DNA from: Candidatus Cloacimonadota bacterium
GTDB lineage: Bacteria; Cloacimonadota; Cloacimonadia; Cloacimonadales; TCS61
Direction of reading: 5' to 3'
Assembly (NCBI GenBank): GCA_027858325.1
Contig: JAQICU010000061.1
Location: 1-17,987, forward strand
DNA length: 17,987 bases
Below are positions 6,962-15,278 of the stretch, one piece after another. The translations under genes were made by a program, and so were the position numbers. Under the pieces are notes generated by a model. The model had not been told where the DNA came from, ran no database searches, and saw only the letters and a list, made by a program, of their open reading frames with translations. Each line of letters begins with the position of its first letter. Positions within the stretch are counted from its first letter, which is position 1.

Positions 6962-8184
6962 AATTAGCAGTTGATCTTCATTCACACTCTGGTTATGCCG
7001 GAGGTGTGGGGCAAATTGAACTTACCGCAGTTTCCAGAACTATGAAACTGAAAGGGATCGATGTTTTTGGAACTGGTGATTGTATTTTTCCACCTAGAAC
7101 TGAAGAGTTAAAAGAAGAATTAATAGAAGTAAATGAAGGGTTATTTGCTCTTCCAAAAGATGACAGTAAATTTCTTTTACAAACGGAAGTTATCTTCTCA
7201 ACAAAATTAGCACACAAAAGAAATAAAACAATAGCTCATCATATTATACTTTTTCCGGATTTTGAATCGATATATAAAATGCAGCTATTGATGAATAAAT
7301 GGGGAATGAAGAATACAATCGGCAGACCTTTCATTACCAGCGATACACAAAAAGAATTGGAAGATCAGCTCTTTGAAATTTCAAATATCCATCCTCTAAT
7401 GGAAATTATTCCAGCTCATGTAATGACACCTGATGGTATCTTTGGAAGTAAGAATGATCTTGATGAGTTGAGCGAATTCTATGGAAAATTTCAACCGAAG
7501 ATAAAAGCCATTGAAACCGGTTTGAGCGCAGATCCGCAAATGTTAGATAAGATCCCGGATCTATCAAATCTTACATTTATTTCTAATAGTGATTGCCACA
7601 GTGCTGCCTTGAACAGGATCGGTAGAGAATTTACTATTCTTGATGTGAAACAAATTAATTATAAAAATATTATTTATGCTATTAGACTGAACAAAGTAAT
7701 TATGACAGCAGAATTCAATCCGGCAGAGGGAAGATATTTTCTAACAGGACATAGAGCTGATAGAAAAGGGCATTCCCATGAAATGATCTTTGCAGATGAA
7801 TTACCTCAACAATTGATCTGTCCGGTCTGTAATAAGAAGATGAATCTGGGAGTACAAGAGCGAAGCATTCAATTACAGGATAATTCTATAATTCCTATCT
7901 CTCGTAAATTCATGCATCTTATACCACTTATCGAAGTTATTGCTGCATCTCAAAATCTTAAGAGTATTACCTCAAAAAGAGTAAGAGAAATTTTCGATAT
8001 CATTATGAATATTTTCCCATCGGAAATTGCTTTATGGCAATCAGATAGCATTCAAGTTATGCTTGACAAAAGAGTCGACCAAAAAACTATCAACCAGATT
8101 TTAGCTGTTAAGAAAGGTGATTTCAAATTCCAACCACCCGGTTTTGACGGCACTTATGGTAAATTAGTTATAGGAGATAGATGA
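6958..8184 (+). CDS. Endonuclease Q-like PHP-domain protein
   Basis: This 408-residue PHP-family phosphoesterase has the layout of endonuclease Q (archaeal EndoQ, Bacillus YqxK), which nicks DNA on the 5' side of deaminated bases such as uracil and hypoxanthine. Candidate metal ligands in order are D6-L-H8-S-H10, E77 in QTEVIF, H94-H95 in IAHHI, H154 in PAHVMTPDG, and D212/H214 in SDCHS. GFDGTYG closes the protein, as in EndoQ proteins. The zinc-finger region is unusual: one CPVC pair (C288, C291) is present, while the preceding half reads TGHRADRKGHSHE with histidines instead of a second CxxC. Length fits the family (about 400). The ATG overlaps a short upstream ORF, and the TGA overlaps the next gene's start (ATGA), indicating a shared transcript. 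Its job here is presumably repair of deaminated DNA in the cytoplasm. Confidence 0.85.
   Translation: MKLAVDLHSHSGYAGGVGQIELTAVSRTMKLKGIDVFGTGDCIFPPRTEELKEELIEVNEGLFALPKDDSKFLLQTEVIFSTKLAHKRNKTIAHHIILFPDFESIYKMQLLMNKWGMKNTIGRPFITSDTQKELEDQLFEISNIHPLMEIIPAHVMTPDGIFGSKNDLDELSEFYGKFQPKIKAIETGLSADPQMLDKIPDLSNLTFISNSDCHSAALNRIGREFTILDVKQINYKNIIYAIRLNKVIMTAEFNPAEGRYFLTGHRADRKGHSHEMIFADELPQQLICPVCNKKMNLGVQERSIQLQDNSIIPISRKFMHLIPLIEVIAASQNLKSITSKRVREIFDIIMNIFPSEIALWQSDSIQVMLDKRVDQKTINQILAVKKGDFKFQPPGFDGTYGKLVIGDR
8172..8176 (+). promoter_or_regulatory. Shine-Dalgarno for the aminopeptidase (two tandem ATGs)
   Basis: AGGAG inside the end of the EndoQ-like gene precedes ATG 8181 by four bases and ATG 8184 by seven. 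The second ATG has the more usual spacing, so the protein may start one residue later. Confidence 0.6.
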
Positions 8185-9401
8185 TGGATTCAAAGCTTTT
8201 AATTGATCGTAGAAAAGGTTTGGTCAAACAGTTGAAAGCAAAAGAACTGATTATTATATTTGCAGCTTCTGTAGCCAAATATCCCCGAAATTTCCTGCAG
8301 GATAATAATTTTAAATATCTCACAGGATTGGATATTCCTGATGCTATACTCGTGATCAGCAAGCAGAAAAAACCTGTTATGGAGCTATTCATCGAGCGTG
8401 GAATTCCTGAAATGGAAGTTTGGGTTGGTAAGAAAATGATAAAAGAAGAAGTTTCAAAAATTTCTGGAATTGAAAAAATCTCTTTCTTAGATGAACTTGA
8501 ACGAAAGATCGGATTTTACATGGGATCATCAATAAAAGTTTATGCTAATTTAGGATACAATAATATTGATAAACCACTTAATAAGCAGCAGGATTTGATT
8601 GCCAAAGCAAAACAGCATTTCCCACACATAACAGCCTCAGATATGACACAGATCATGATTCCTCTTAGAAGTGTGAAAACAAAATGGGAATTGGAACAAA
8701 TGCAGAAAGCTATTGATGTGACTGGTGAAGGAATAAAAAACATAATGAATAAATCTAAGATTGGGATGATGGAATATGAACTTGAGGCGATCTTGCAATA
8801 TGAAGTTACACGAAAGGGACTTCAACATATGGGGTTCAAACCAATTATTGCTGCAGGTGGTAATGCTGCAACTCTTCATTATGAACAGAATAACTCACAA
8901 ATAGGAAAAGATGAGATGGTGCTTCTGGATGTTGGTGCTGCCTGTAATGGTTATAGTGCTGATATTTCTAGAACATTTCCTGCTTCAGGAAAATTCACCA
9001 AGCGCCAGAAAGAAATTTATTCCGAAGTTCTAAAAATTAATAAAAAAATGATTGAAATGGTTAAACCTGGTGTCGGAATGAAAAAGCTGAACGAGAAAAC
9101 AGTTGATCTGATCCAGAAAGCTCTAATTAAATTAAAACTGATCAAAGATAAAAAAGATTACCGTAAATATTATATGCATAGTGTTGGTCATCATCTTGGC
9201 ATGGACACTCACGATATCGGAGCTCGAGATTCAGTGTTAAAGATGGGGAATGTGATCACGATAGAACCGGGTATTTATATCCCTGAAGAGAAAATTGGGG
9301 TTCGTATTGAAGATGATATTCTGGTTACAAAGACCGGATATAATAATCTTTCCAAAAATATTCCAAAAGAGATAAATGAATTAGAAAACTTAAGTTCATA
9401 G
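8181..9401 (+). CDS. pepP: Xaa-Pro aminopeptidase (M24, aminopeptidase P family)
   Basis: This 406-residue cytoplasmic metallopeptidase removes an N-terminal residue that precedes proline. Residues about 10-140 form the aminopeptidase P N-terminal (creatinase-like) domain, with YPRNFLQDNNFKYLTGLDIP. Residues about 165-395 form the pita-bread M24 catalytic domain. All five expected di-metal ligands are visible: D250 (LLDVGA), D261 (ADISRTF), H337 (SVGHHLG), E362 (ITIEPGIY) and E377 (RIEDDILV). THD after the His motif also fits the family. The length is close to E. coli PepP (about 440). It overlaps the EndoQ-like gene by four bases and stops with TAG 57 bp before coaD, so these three genes probably form one operon. 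The start could be ATG 8184. Confidence 0.92.
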   Translation: MMDSKLLIDRRKGLVKQLKAKELIIIFAASVAKYPRNFLQDNNFKYLTGLDIPDAILVISKQKKPVMELFIERGIPEMEVWVGKKMIKEEVSKISGIEKISFLDELERKIGFYMGSSIKVYANLGYNNIDKPLNKQQDLIAKAKQHFPHITASDMTQIMIPLRSVKTKWELEQMQKAIDVTGEGIKNIMNKSKIGMMEYELEAILQYEVTRKGLQHMGFKPIIAAGGNAATLHYEQNNSQIGKDEMVLLDVGAACNGYSADISRTFPASGKFTKRQKEIYSEVLKINKKMIEMVKPGVGMKKLNEKTVDLIQKALIKLKLIKDKKDYRKYYMHSVGHHLGMDTHDIGARDSVLKMGNVITIEPGIYIPEEKIGVRIEDDILVTKTGYNNLSKNIPKEINELENLSS

Positions 9402-9449
9402 AATCTTTTATTAGCTCTTTTCGTGTATTTCGCGGGAAATGAAAAAAAA

Positions 9450-9454
9450 GAGGG
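9450..9454 (+). promoter_or_regulatory. Shine-Dalgarno fixing the coaD start
   Basis: GAGGG lies four bases before ATG 9459. An in-frame GTG at 9423 would add 12 residues (VYFAGNEKKEGK) that are absent from the family, so ATG 9459 is preferred. Confidence 0.7.
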
Positions 9455-9458
9455 TAAA

Positions 9459-9938
9459 ATGAAAATAGCAATTTATGCTGGAACATTCGATCCCATCACA
9501 AATGGGCATATTGATGTTTTAGCCAAAGCTTCAAAAGTTTTTGATAAGATTATTCTGGCTGTTGCAGAGCATACAGGGAAAGACACAATATTTTCTTGGG
9601 AAGAACGTTGTGATCTATGTGAAAAATCTGTAGCATATAATAAGAAAATTGAAGTCATGAAATTCTCTGGATTGGTTGTCGATTTTGCAAAAAAAGTTAA
9701 TGCTACGATTATGATCCGTGGATTACGAGCAGTATCAGATTTTGAATATGAACTCTCTATTGCGCTTATGAATAAAAATTTAAGTGAAGAACTGGAAACA
9801 GTTTTCTTCGTACCTGAAAGTAAATATTTATACTTAAGTTCAACAGTGATCCGGGAAGTTGTAGCACTTGGTGGTGATGCCAGTGATTTTATTTCTGAAT
9901 GCGTAGAGAAAGCACTAAAAGAAAAATTGAAAATGTGA
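9459..9938 (+). CDS. coaD: Pantetheine-phosphate adenylyltransferase (PPAT)
   Basis: The enzyme transfers AMP from ATP to 4'-phosphopantetheine to make dephospho-CoA, the penultimate step of coenzyme A synthesis. The product is 159 residues, the normal bacterial length of about 160. The nucleotidyltransferase signature GTFDPITNGH is at residues 8-17 with H17 in the HxGH-like position, and the second motif SSTVIR is at 127-132. MIRGLRAVSDFEYELSIALMN is the well-conserved substrate-binding region. The start at ATG 9459 places the signature at the usual distance from the N-terminus. It lies 57 bp after the aminopeptidase gene on the same strand and probably shares its transcript. A 188-bp gap with a candidate promoter follows. 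Confidence 0.95.
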   Translation: MKIAIYAGTFDPITNGHIDVLAKASKVFDKIILAVAEHTGKDTIFSWEERCDLCEKSVAYNKKIEVMKFSGLVVDFAKKVNATIMIRGLRAVSDFEYELSIALMNKNLSEELETVFFVPESKYLYLSSTVIREVVALGGDASDFISECVEKALKEKLKM

Positions 9939-10035
9939 GAATTATGATTACTTACTTATTCTAAATCAGATTATAACAAATTAAGTGTAATTAATAATCA
10001 TTTTTTGTTCTCCTTACTCCTCGATTGGAGAAAGT

Positions 10036-10065
10036 TTGCAAGTGAGATCGTTTTTCTACTATAAG
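10036..10065 (+). promoter_or_regulatory. Candidate promoter upstream of the DUF3467-secDF genes
   Basis: TTGCAA (10036-10041) and TATAAG (10060-10065) are separated by 18 bases, a sigma-70-like arrangement with 4/6 and 5/6 consensus matches. It lies about 60 bases before the DUF3467 start, in the 188-bp gap after coaD. In AT-rich DNA such matches arise easily. Confidence 0.35.
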
Positions 10066-10126
10066 CCGACTCATATGGGATAAGGTGGACAACATAAAAA
10101 AGCTTTAATAAAAAAGGAGAAATATA

Positions 10127-10438
10127 ATGAATCAACCAAAAAAACAAAAACTAAATATCAAACTCGATGAACAGGTCGGTGAAGGGATATATTCAAATTT
10201 TTGCATGATAACAAATTCTCCTTCCGAGTTCATTCTGGATTTCGGAAGAATCGTTCCAGGGTTACCAAGTGCAAAGATATACAGTAGAATTATGACAACC
10301 CCTCAGCATGCAAAACAATTCTTAAAAATACTTAAACAAAATATTGAGAACTTTGAAGAAAAGCATGGTGAGATCAATCTACCAGGACAACATGAAGTGA
10401 AAGATATCGGTTTTAAAAATCAACCACAAAACTCTTGA
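10127..10438 (+). CDS. DUF3467 family protein
   Basis: This small 103-residue protein has the DUF3467 pattern: LNIKLDEQVGEGIYSNFCMI, SPSEFILDFGRIVPGLPSAKI and SRIMTTPQHAKQFLKILKQN, spanning nearly all of residues 9-78. It has no signal peptide or membrane segment, so it is probably cytoplasmic. The tail (about 80-103) is polar and variable. The family's molecular function is not known to me. AGGAG lies eight bases before ATG 10127. The gene is 77 bp upstream of secD on the same strand and may be co-transcribed with secDF, but nothing in the protein itself links it to secretion. Confidence 0.85.
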   Translation: MNQPKKQKLNIKLDEQVGEGIYSNFCMITNSPSEFILDFGRIVPGLPSAKIYSRIMTTPQHAKQFLKILKQNIENFEEKHGEINLPGQHEVKDIGFKNQPQNS

Positions 10439-10515
10439 CGGTTATACAAGAAAATAAGTTTTTGATAAGTCTGAAATTATTTAATAGATAATAGATTAAT
10501 TAAGGAGACATAATA

Positions 10516-12123
10516 ATGAGGAACAGAAAAATGCGCGGCTTGATCATTCTTGTTGTTCTGCTTGTTACAGCATACTACTTTCTGCCGTTGGTCGTTCCAA
10601 ACCTACCATCATTCTGGACGACTAAACGATTGAAACTCGGTTTAGATCTTCAAGGTGGTTCTCAGATACAGTTGGAAGTTGATTTTACTAATTCTGAACT
10701 ATCTGTAAAGGAAAGAGAAGATGCGATTAAAACTGCCTACGAGATCATTAGAAATAGAATTGACCAGTTTGGTGTAGCAGAACCGTTAATTCAAAGAGTT
10801 GCAAATACAAACAGGATAATCATTCAATTACCGGGATTGAAAGATCCAAGTAGAGCTAAAGATCTTATCGGTAAAACGGCTATGCTCGAATTCAAATTTG
10901 TAGCTTCTTCCGAGCAGATGCAGGAAACATATGAGACGATGGACAAATTTCTTCAAGAGAATATCGAGAAATATGAGTTCCTGGAAGAATTTTCTGATAT
11001 CAATGAAACTGATGAAGTTGTTGATGTATTAGGAACTGAAGAAGAGATGGATGATGAATCTTATAATAATGCAATGATCTTCACAGATCTCACAACTTCC
11101 GAAACAGGTATGCCACTGCAAATTGATTACAAACATCTTGCTAAACTTAAAAGTTTACTAAAAGATCCTCTGTTTTTACAAAATATTCCTACCGGGCTTC
11201 AAATTGCTTTAGGAAAAGATAACAAACATGATCCATATTCAGCCCGGGATATTTATATCCTGCATAAAAGCGCTGAGATCACTGGAAAATCTCTTGATAA
11301 TGCGATTACTAAAATTGGACAAGGCTATACAGCAAAAGATAAAGGACCATACATTATGCTTGAATTTAAGAAAACAGGTGCCAAGAAATTCAAAAATATC
11401 ACAGGACAAAATATTGGTGAAAGACTGGCGGTCATACTTGATAATATAGTTTTTATTGCTCCAACTATCGAATCACGTATTCCTGATGGACAAGCCAGAA
11501 TTACCGGTAATTTTACAATTGAAGAATGCCATGACCTGGTTATTGTGCTTAATGCCGGTAGTCTTCCTGCACCGGTAAATATAATTGAAGAAAGAACGGT
11601 AGGTCCAACTCTCGGTTCTGATAGTATCAAAGCAGGTATTCTGGCAGCTCTCATCGGTATGGCTTTTGTGATATTGTTCATGATGATATATTATGGTCTA
11701 TCCGGTTTATTTGCCGATATCGCTGTAATCGTTAATGTAACATTTATTATTGCCGTGATGACCATGTTGGAAGGAACACTTACCATGCCTGGTATTGCCG
11801 GTATGATCCTAACAATTGGTATGGCGGTTGATGCGAATGTTATCATTTTTGAAAGAATTAGAGAATATCTTGAAGCTGGGAAAACTATACGCTCTGCTGT
11901 TGATAGCGGTTTCAGGCGTGCATTAGTTACGATTCTGGATGCTAACATTACCACACTTATCACAGCACTTGTTCTCTATCAATTCGGAACAGGACCGATC
12001 AAAGGTTTTGCTGTAACACTTTCAATTGGTATTGTTGGTTCCATGTTTGCTTCTATCGTATTAGTTAAAGCAATATTTGATGGTTTTGTGACAAATACTG
12101 CTAAAGATAAATTGAGTATTTAG
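10516..12123 (+). CDS. secD: Protein translocase subunit SecD
   Basis: SecD is an inner-membrane RND-type partner of SecYEG that uses the proton gradient to complete export of proteins to the periplasm. The 535-residue product has TM1 at about 8-27, then LGLDLQGG (41-48), the family's first signature. A large periplasmic domain follows, with an acidic stretch at about 141-195 (rich in E and D, e.g. FLEEFSDINETDE). From about 371 there are five further membrane helices. PAPVNIIEERTVGPTLG precedes them, and GMAVDANVIIFERIREYLEAG carries D439, equivalent to the conserved proton-pathway aspartate. AGGAG at 10503-10507 supports ATG 10516. It stops with TAG eight bases before secF and shares a transcript with it. 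Confidence 0.96.
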   Translation: MRNRKMRGLIILVVLLVTAYYFLPLVVPNLPSFWTTKRLKLGLDLQGGSQIQLEVDFTNSELSVKEREDAIKTAYEIIRNRIDQFGVAEPLIQRVANTNRIIIQLPGLKDPSRAKDLIGKTAMLEFKFVASSEQMQETYETMDKFLQENIEKYEFLEEFSDINETDEVVDVLGTEEEMDDESYNNAMIFTDLTTSETGMPLQIDYKHLAKLKSLLKDPLFLQNIPTGLQIALGKDNKHDPYSARDIYILHKSAEITGKSLDNAITKIGQGYTAKDKGPYIMLEFKKTGAKKFKNITGQNIGERLAVILDNIVFIAPTIESRIPDGQARITGNFTIEECHDLVIVLNAGSLPAPVNIIEERTVGPTLGSDSIKAGILAALIGMAFVILFMMIYYGLSGLFADIAVIVNVTFIIAVMTMLEGTLTMPGIAGMILTIGMAVDANVIIFERIREYLEAGKTIRSAVDSGFRRALVTILDANITTLITALVLYQFGTGPIKGFAVTLSIGIVGSMFASIVLVKAIFDGFVTNTAKDKLSI

Positions 12124-12131
12124 GAGGAACG

Positions 12132-13088
12132 ATGAGATTTTTTGGAAAAACAAAAATTGACTTCATTGGAAAAAGAAGAATTGCTTTTGCAATTTCTTTA
12201 GTTATCATTCTTGCAGGAATCGTTTCGCTTGTAATTAATAAAGGTCCAAAATACAGTATTGATTTTACAGGTGGAGTGGCTATGGAACTTGAGCTAACAC
12301 CTGTAAAAGAAGGTGCGCAAGCAGTAGACATTCAAGCTATCCGGGATGCACTTATAAATGCCGGTATTGAAGATGCAGAGATTCAGGAAATAAAAGGGGC
12401 GGAGGGAAAACAGCTTGTTCTTATCAAAACCCAGATTGTGGGTGATATGAAAGATAAGACAAGTACAAAAGTTATTGATGTTATCAAAAAGCAATTCCCC
12501 GATAATGTAGATCCGGCAACACTTATCCGTCTTCAGGAAGAAGTGGGTCCAAAGATAGGTGAAGAACTTAAAGGTAAAGCTATTCTGGCTATCTTCTGGG
12601 CACTGCTGGGAATTATCCTCTACATCTGGTGGAGATTCGAATTAACATTCGGTCTGGCAGCTGTTGCTGCTCTTTTCCATGATGTTCTTATCACGATTGG
12701 TATTTTCTCACTCTTAGGAAAAGATATAAGTCTTTCTATTGTGGCTGCTCTGCTTACAATTGTTGGTTATTCCTTGAATGATACTATCGTAGTTTTTGAT
12801 AGGGTTCGTGAGGATCTTAAGTTATATAGAAAAGAACCATATGGTAGTGTGATCAATCACAGTATTAATGAAACACTTAGCAGAACTATCATTACATCCC
12901 TTACAACTTTTGTGGTTGTTCTCAGTCTATACATCTTTGGTGGATCAGTTATCCATGACTTTGCATTTGCTTTATTAGTTGGTGTGGTTGTTGGAACGTA
13001 TTCATCTATCTTCGTAGCAAGTCCACTAATGGTTGAGCACTTTAATAAAAAGGAAAAGAAACTGGGATCTCGCACTAAGAAGAAATAA
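12132..13088 (+). CDS. secF: Protein translocase subunit SecF
   Basis: SecF is the second half of the SecDF motor in the inner membrane. The 318-residue product has TM1 at about 16-36 (RRIAFAISLVIILAGIVSL), then YSIDFTGG, the SecF equivalent of the SecD LDLQGG motif. A periplasmic domain follows to about 150, then five helices. VGYSLNDTIVVFDRVREDL contains D217, the conserved charged residue of the proton pathway, and SINETLSRTIITSLTTFVVV is the usual SecF signature. A lysine-rich tail ends the protein. The Shine-Dalgarno AGGAGG overlaps the secD stop, so translation of the two is probably coupled. A strong terminator lies about 50 bp after the stop. Confidence 0.96.
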   Translation: MRFFGKTKIDFIGKRRIAFAISLVIILAGIVSLVINKGPKYSIDFTGGVAMELELTPVKEGAQAVDIQAIRDALINAGIEDAEIQEIKGAEGKQLVLIKTQIVGDMKDKTSTKVIDVIKKQFPDNVDPATLIRLQEEVGPKIGEELKGKAILAIFWALLGIILYIWWRFELTFGLAAVAALFHDVLITIGIFSLLGKDISLSIVAALLTIVGYSLNDTIVVFDRVREDLKLYRKEPYGSVINHSINETLSRTIITSLTTFVVVLSLYIFGGSVIHDFAFALLVGVVVGTYSSIFVASPLMVEHFNKKEKKLGSRTKKK

Positions 13089-13140
13089 TCTGTTAACTCG
13101 AGTTGTTTCAACCCGAGTCGGGGTTTACAACTTTAACCAT

Positions 13141-13178
13141 AACAAGCCCTTCAGTGAAAGCTGAAGGGCTTGTTTTAT
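13141..13178 (+). terminator. Rho-independent terminator after secF
   Basis: A perfect 14-bp stem, AACAAGCCCTTCAG (13141-13154) with CTGAAGGGCTTGTT (13161-13174), closes a six-base loop and is followed by TTATAT. It ends the secD-secF transcript. The region just before it (13096-13126) holds overlapping alternative hairpins of the type AACCC...GGGTT. Confidence 0.88.
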
Positions 13179-13245
13179 ATGTTAGAGTCGTATGGTACGA
13201 CGACTTAATAATTTTTTTATTCTTATCAGTCATTTCGACTAATAT

Positions 13246-13280
13246 TTGTCATTCCCGACTCCGAGTGGGAATCTATGACT
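13246..13280. repeat. Short hairpin repeat of the GTCATTCCC...GGGAATC type
   Basis: ATTCCC (13251-13256) pairs with GGGAAT (13267-13272), and ACT-CCG-AGT pairs inside it. GTCAT and ATGAC flank the stem. It resembles the element at 14927-14982. Another small hairpin, GTCGT-ATGGT-ACGAC, is at 13187-13201. No gene is seen between the terminator and 13334. Confidence 0.6.
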
Positions 13281-13333
13281 TGACATTAAAAGGGTAACTC
13301 ATTCTTAGTTTAGTATATCAAAAAGGAATTACT

Positions 13334-14662
13334 ATGAAACTGAAAATACTAATATTATTATTAATTCTTACTTTTACACAATTATATGCAGGGTTTTCTT
13401 TTGCTCATATCTGGGGTAAAATTACAGGTAATTATCGCACTGACACCATCGAACTTCCCGGACCTGAAACCAACAACGGTTGGAAATGGCTAAGTTTTCC
13501 AGCGTTGGATGATTTGTATAGCACTCCCTCCTTTGACCCTGATGTGGCACATTATCTGCTGGAAGATATCTTAGATCCAACAATCCTCGATTCGGTATTA
13601 GCTCAGGAATATAAGATATATTATCAGTTCCCATACTGGTTAAATGAATATGAACAATTTTACAGCATCCAGGGTTTCAAATTCCATATGAACGATGACT
13701 TTACATTGGAAATACCCGGATTTAAGGAGTATGATAATACAACTATCGTATTGGATGGAAACCAAGCAGAGAACTGGGTTGGTTACTGGTTAGATGAGAC
13801 ACAGCATGTCAGTGATGCCTTTAGTGATTATTGGAGTGGTTCAAACATCAATTATATACAGCATCAAGAGTGGACAGCATTTTATTTGGGTCGATGGCGG
13901 ATTATGTTATATGGCGATTGTGAAGAACCAACGCTTTCTTATGGTGATATGGTAGTTGTGAAATGTAATACAACCATCAATGACTTCGGGTGGATTGATA
14001 GTGGCATACATGTAGATAAGACAGTATTTGCTAAACCGGAATATTTCACCTTTGAAGAACAAGCCGACTATACACCACTTTACATTGAACTGGATAGCAG
14101 TAATATGCCGCAGGAGATTGGTGCATTTGTGGATGAAGAATGTATTGGTGCTGTTGTTGTGGGAGATACTCTCGTGCAGATCAATGCCTACACAACTTCT
14201 GTTCCTCCGGGTAACATTGAACTTGAATTGTATTATGGTGGCAGAATTGAAAACAAGAAAATTTCTTCTTACAACTGTATAACCTCTTCCAATCCAAATA
14301 CAGTGCTAACGCAACTTTCTACCAAAGATAAAGATGATGCCTGGTTTATCAATCTGCGAGAAGGTTCTGAGATGATACCGGAAATTATAGAATTCTCTGC
14401 ATCTAACTATCCCAATCCATTCAATCCGACCACAACAATTGCTTATTCTCTTCCAAATGATGGTATGATCGAACTTAAAGTTTTCAACATCAAGGGACAA
14501 CTTGTAAAAACATTAGTTAAGGGAGAGCAGTTGGCAGGATCCTATGAAACTGTTTGGAATGGTAAAGACAATAACGGAAAAAATGTATCCTCAGGAATCT
14601 ACTTCTACAAATTATCAACTGAAGATGATACAATAATGAAGAAGATGTTAATGTTGAAGTAG
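13334..14662 (+). CDS. Secreted protein with C-terminal sorting domain
   Basis: This is a 442-residue exported protein of unknown function. Residues 1-19 are a signal peptide (MKLKILILLLILTFTQLYA). The body starts abruptly with NGWKWLSFPALDD near residue 48, continues as an aromatic-rich, probably beta-rich module (WVGYWLDETQHVSDAF, EWTAFYLGRWRIMLYGDCE), and has no recognisable catalytic motif. Residues about 355-442 are the FlgD-like sorting domain: Y359PNPFNPTTTIAYSLP, ELKVFNIKGQLVKTL, GKNVSSGIYFYKL and a basic KKMLMLK end. The short N-terminal part suggests that the module may normally be the C-terminal portion of larger surface proteins; that is inference. AAGGA before ATG 13334 is a fair ribosome-binding site. 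It follows the secF terminator, so it is an independent unit. It ends with TAG. Confidence 0.82.
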   Translation: MKLKILILLLILTFTQLYAGFSFAHIWGKITGNYRTDTIELPGPETNNGWKWLSFPALDDLYSTPSFDPDVAHYLLEDILDPTILDSVLAQEYKIYYQFPYWLNEYEQFYSIQGFKFHMNDDFTLEIPGFKEYDNTTIVLDGNQAENWVGYWLDETQHVSDAFSDYWSGSNINYIQHQEWTAFYLGRWRIMLYGDCEEPTLSYGDMVVVKCNTTINDFGWIDSGIHVDKTVFAKPEYFTFEEQADYTPLYIELDSSNMPQEIGAFVDEECIGAVVVGDTLVQINAYTTSVPPGNIELELYYGGRIENKKISSYNCITSSNPNTVLTQLSTKDKDDAWFINLREGSEMIPEIIEFSASNYPNPFNPTTTIAYSLPNDGMIELKVFNIKGQLVKTLVKGEQLAGSYETVWNGKDNNGKNVSSGIYFYKLSTEDDTIMKKMLMLK

Positions 14663-14843
14663 GAACTCACCCTGCTGTCCCTCTCTTCAAGTGAAGCGAG
14701 GGAACATAAGATGCTGGTGAAAGAAGAAATGTTACCTTGCGAAGGTTGTGAAACTCTCTCTAATTCTCAACCTTCGCAATGGTTAAAAATGGAAGATTAC
14801 CATTACGGAGGTTTTCAACCATCAGACGGGCAAGAGAATTCCA

Positions 14844-14871
14844 GCATCGTTTTGCTTCACAAAGCCGATGC
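14844..14871. repeat. Palindromic repeat, intergenic copy of the CGTTTTGC/GCAAAACCG family
   Basis: GCATCG-TTTTG-loop-CAAAG-C-CGATGC. Its 22-base core (14847-14868) matches the core of the repeat inside the next gene (15314-15335) at 19 positions. The three differences lie in the loop and one paired base. Confidence 0.6.
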
Positions 14872-14926
14872 ATCATCCGTAAGGTAACCTTTTTGCAATG
14901 TTATTGTTCATTAAATAATTGAATTG

Positions 14927-14982
14927 TTGTCATTCCCACGAAAGTGGGAATCCTTAGATCCTCGCTTATGCGAGGATGACAA
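14927..14982. repeat. Two-hairpin repeat framed by TTGTCAT/ATGACAA
   Basis: The outer arms TTGTCAT and ATGACAA enclose two hairpins, ATTCCCAC-gaaa-GTGGGAAT (14932-14951) and ATCCTCG-cttatg-CGAGGAT (14958-14977). The layout parallels the elements at 5689 and 13246, suggesting one loose family of short intergenic repeats. Confidence 0.7.
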
Positions 14983-15278
14983 TGTAGGGTCAATTCCCTG
15001 AATTGACCGACAAGCAATGAAGTAAGTAACATTGTTACTCGTATGCAAGTTGAACTTGCTAACGCAATTGTGTTGATAAGTTCAACTTATCAACAAGAAA
15101 GGAAAGATAGCTTTACGTTCCTAAGACAAACTTAGGAACGAGTTGAAACAGTCCCCCTTCGTAAGGGGGAACTAAAGGGGGTTTTGTGATAAAAAAAACA
15201 ATAACCAAATTGCTTCAGACTCTTCGTCGAATATCGAAGAAGAACTCCTCAGAGAGACAAAGCAAAAAAAGGTGAATT

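Larger units (their letters stand above)
14663..15278. repeat. 616-bp gene-free region packed with unrelated palindromes
   Basis: No convincing gene is present. Perfect or near-perfect inverted repeats follow one another: TCCCTC/GAGGGA (14678-14703); TTGCGAAGGTTG/CAACCTTCGCAA (14737-14779); TTACC-A-TTACGG/CCGTAA-GGTAA enclosing 14797-14886; GCATCG/CGATGC (14844-14871); ATTCCCAC/GTGGGAAT and ATCCTCG/CGAGGAT inside a TTGTCAT/ATGACAA frame (14927-14982); GGTCAATTC/GAATTGACC (14988-15008); AGTAAC/GTTACT (15025-15039); GCAAGTT/AACTTGC (15045-15059); GTTGATAAGTT/AACTTATCAAC (15072-15094); CGTTCCTAAG/CTTAGGAACG (15116-15140); TCCCCCTT/AAGGGGGA (15152-15170). The following gene's ribosome-binding site (AAAGGTGA) is at the right edge. 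Confidence 0.8.

Noticed and set aside
11325..11963. Minus-strand ORFs opposite secD (11325-11681 and 11691-11963)
   Set aside because: Both are fully antisense to conserved SecD sequence and resemble no protein.
13103..13297. Plus-strand ORF of 64 codons after secF
   Set aside because: It runs through the secF terminator and a hairpin repeat; no ribosome-binding site and no homology.
14663..15278. CRISPR array or tRNA cluster
   Set aside because: The palindromes differ from each other and are not evenly spaced, and no cloverleaf with an anticodon arm and CCA end was found.
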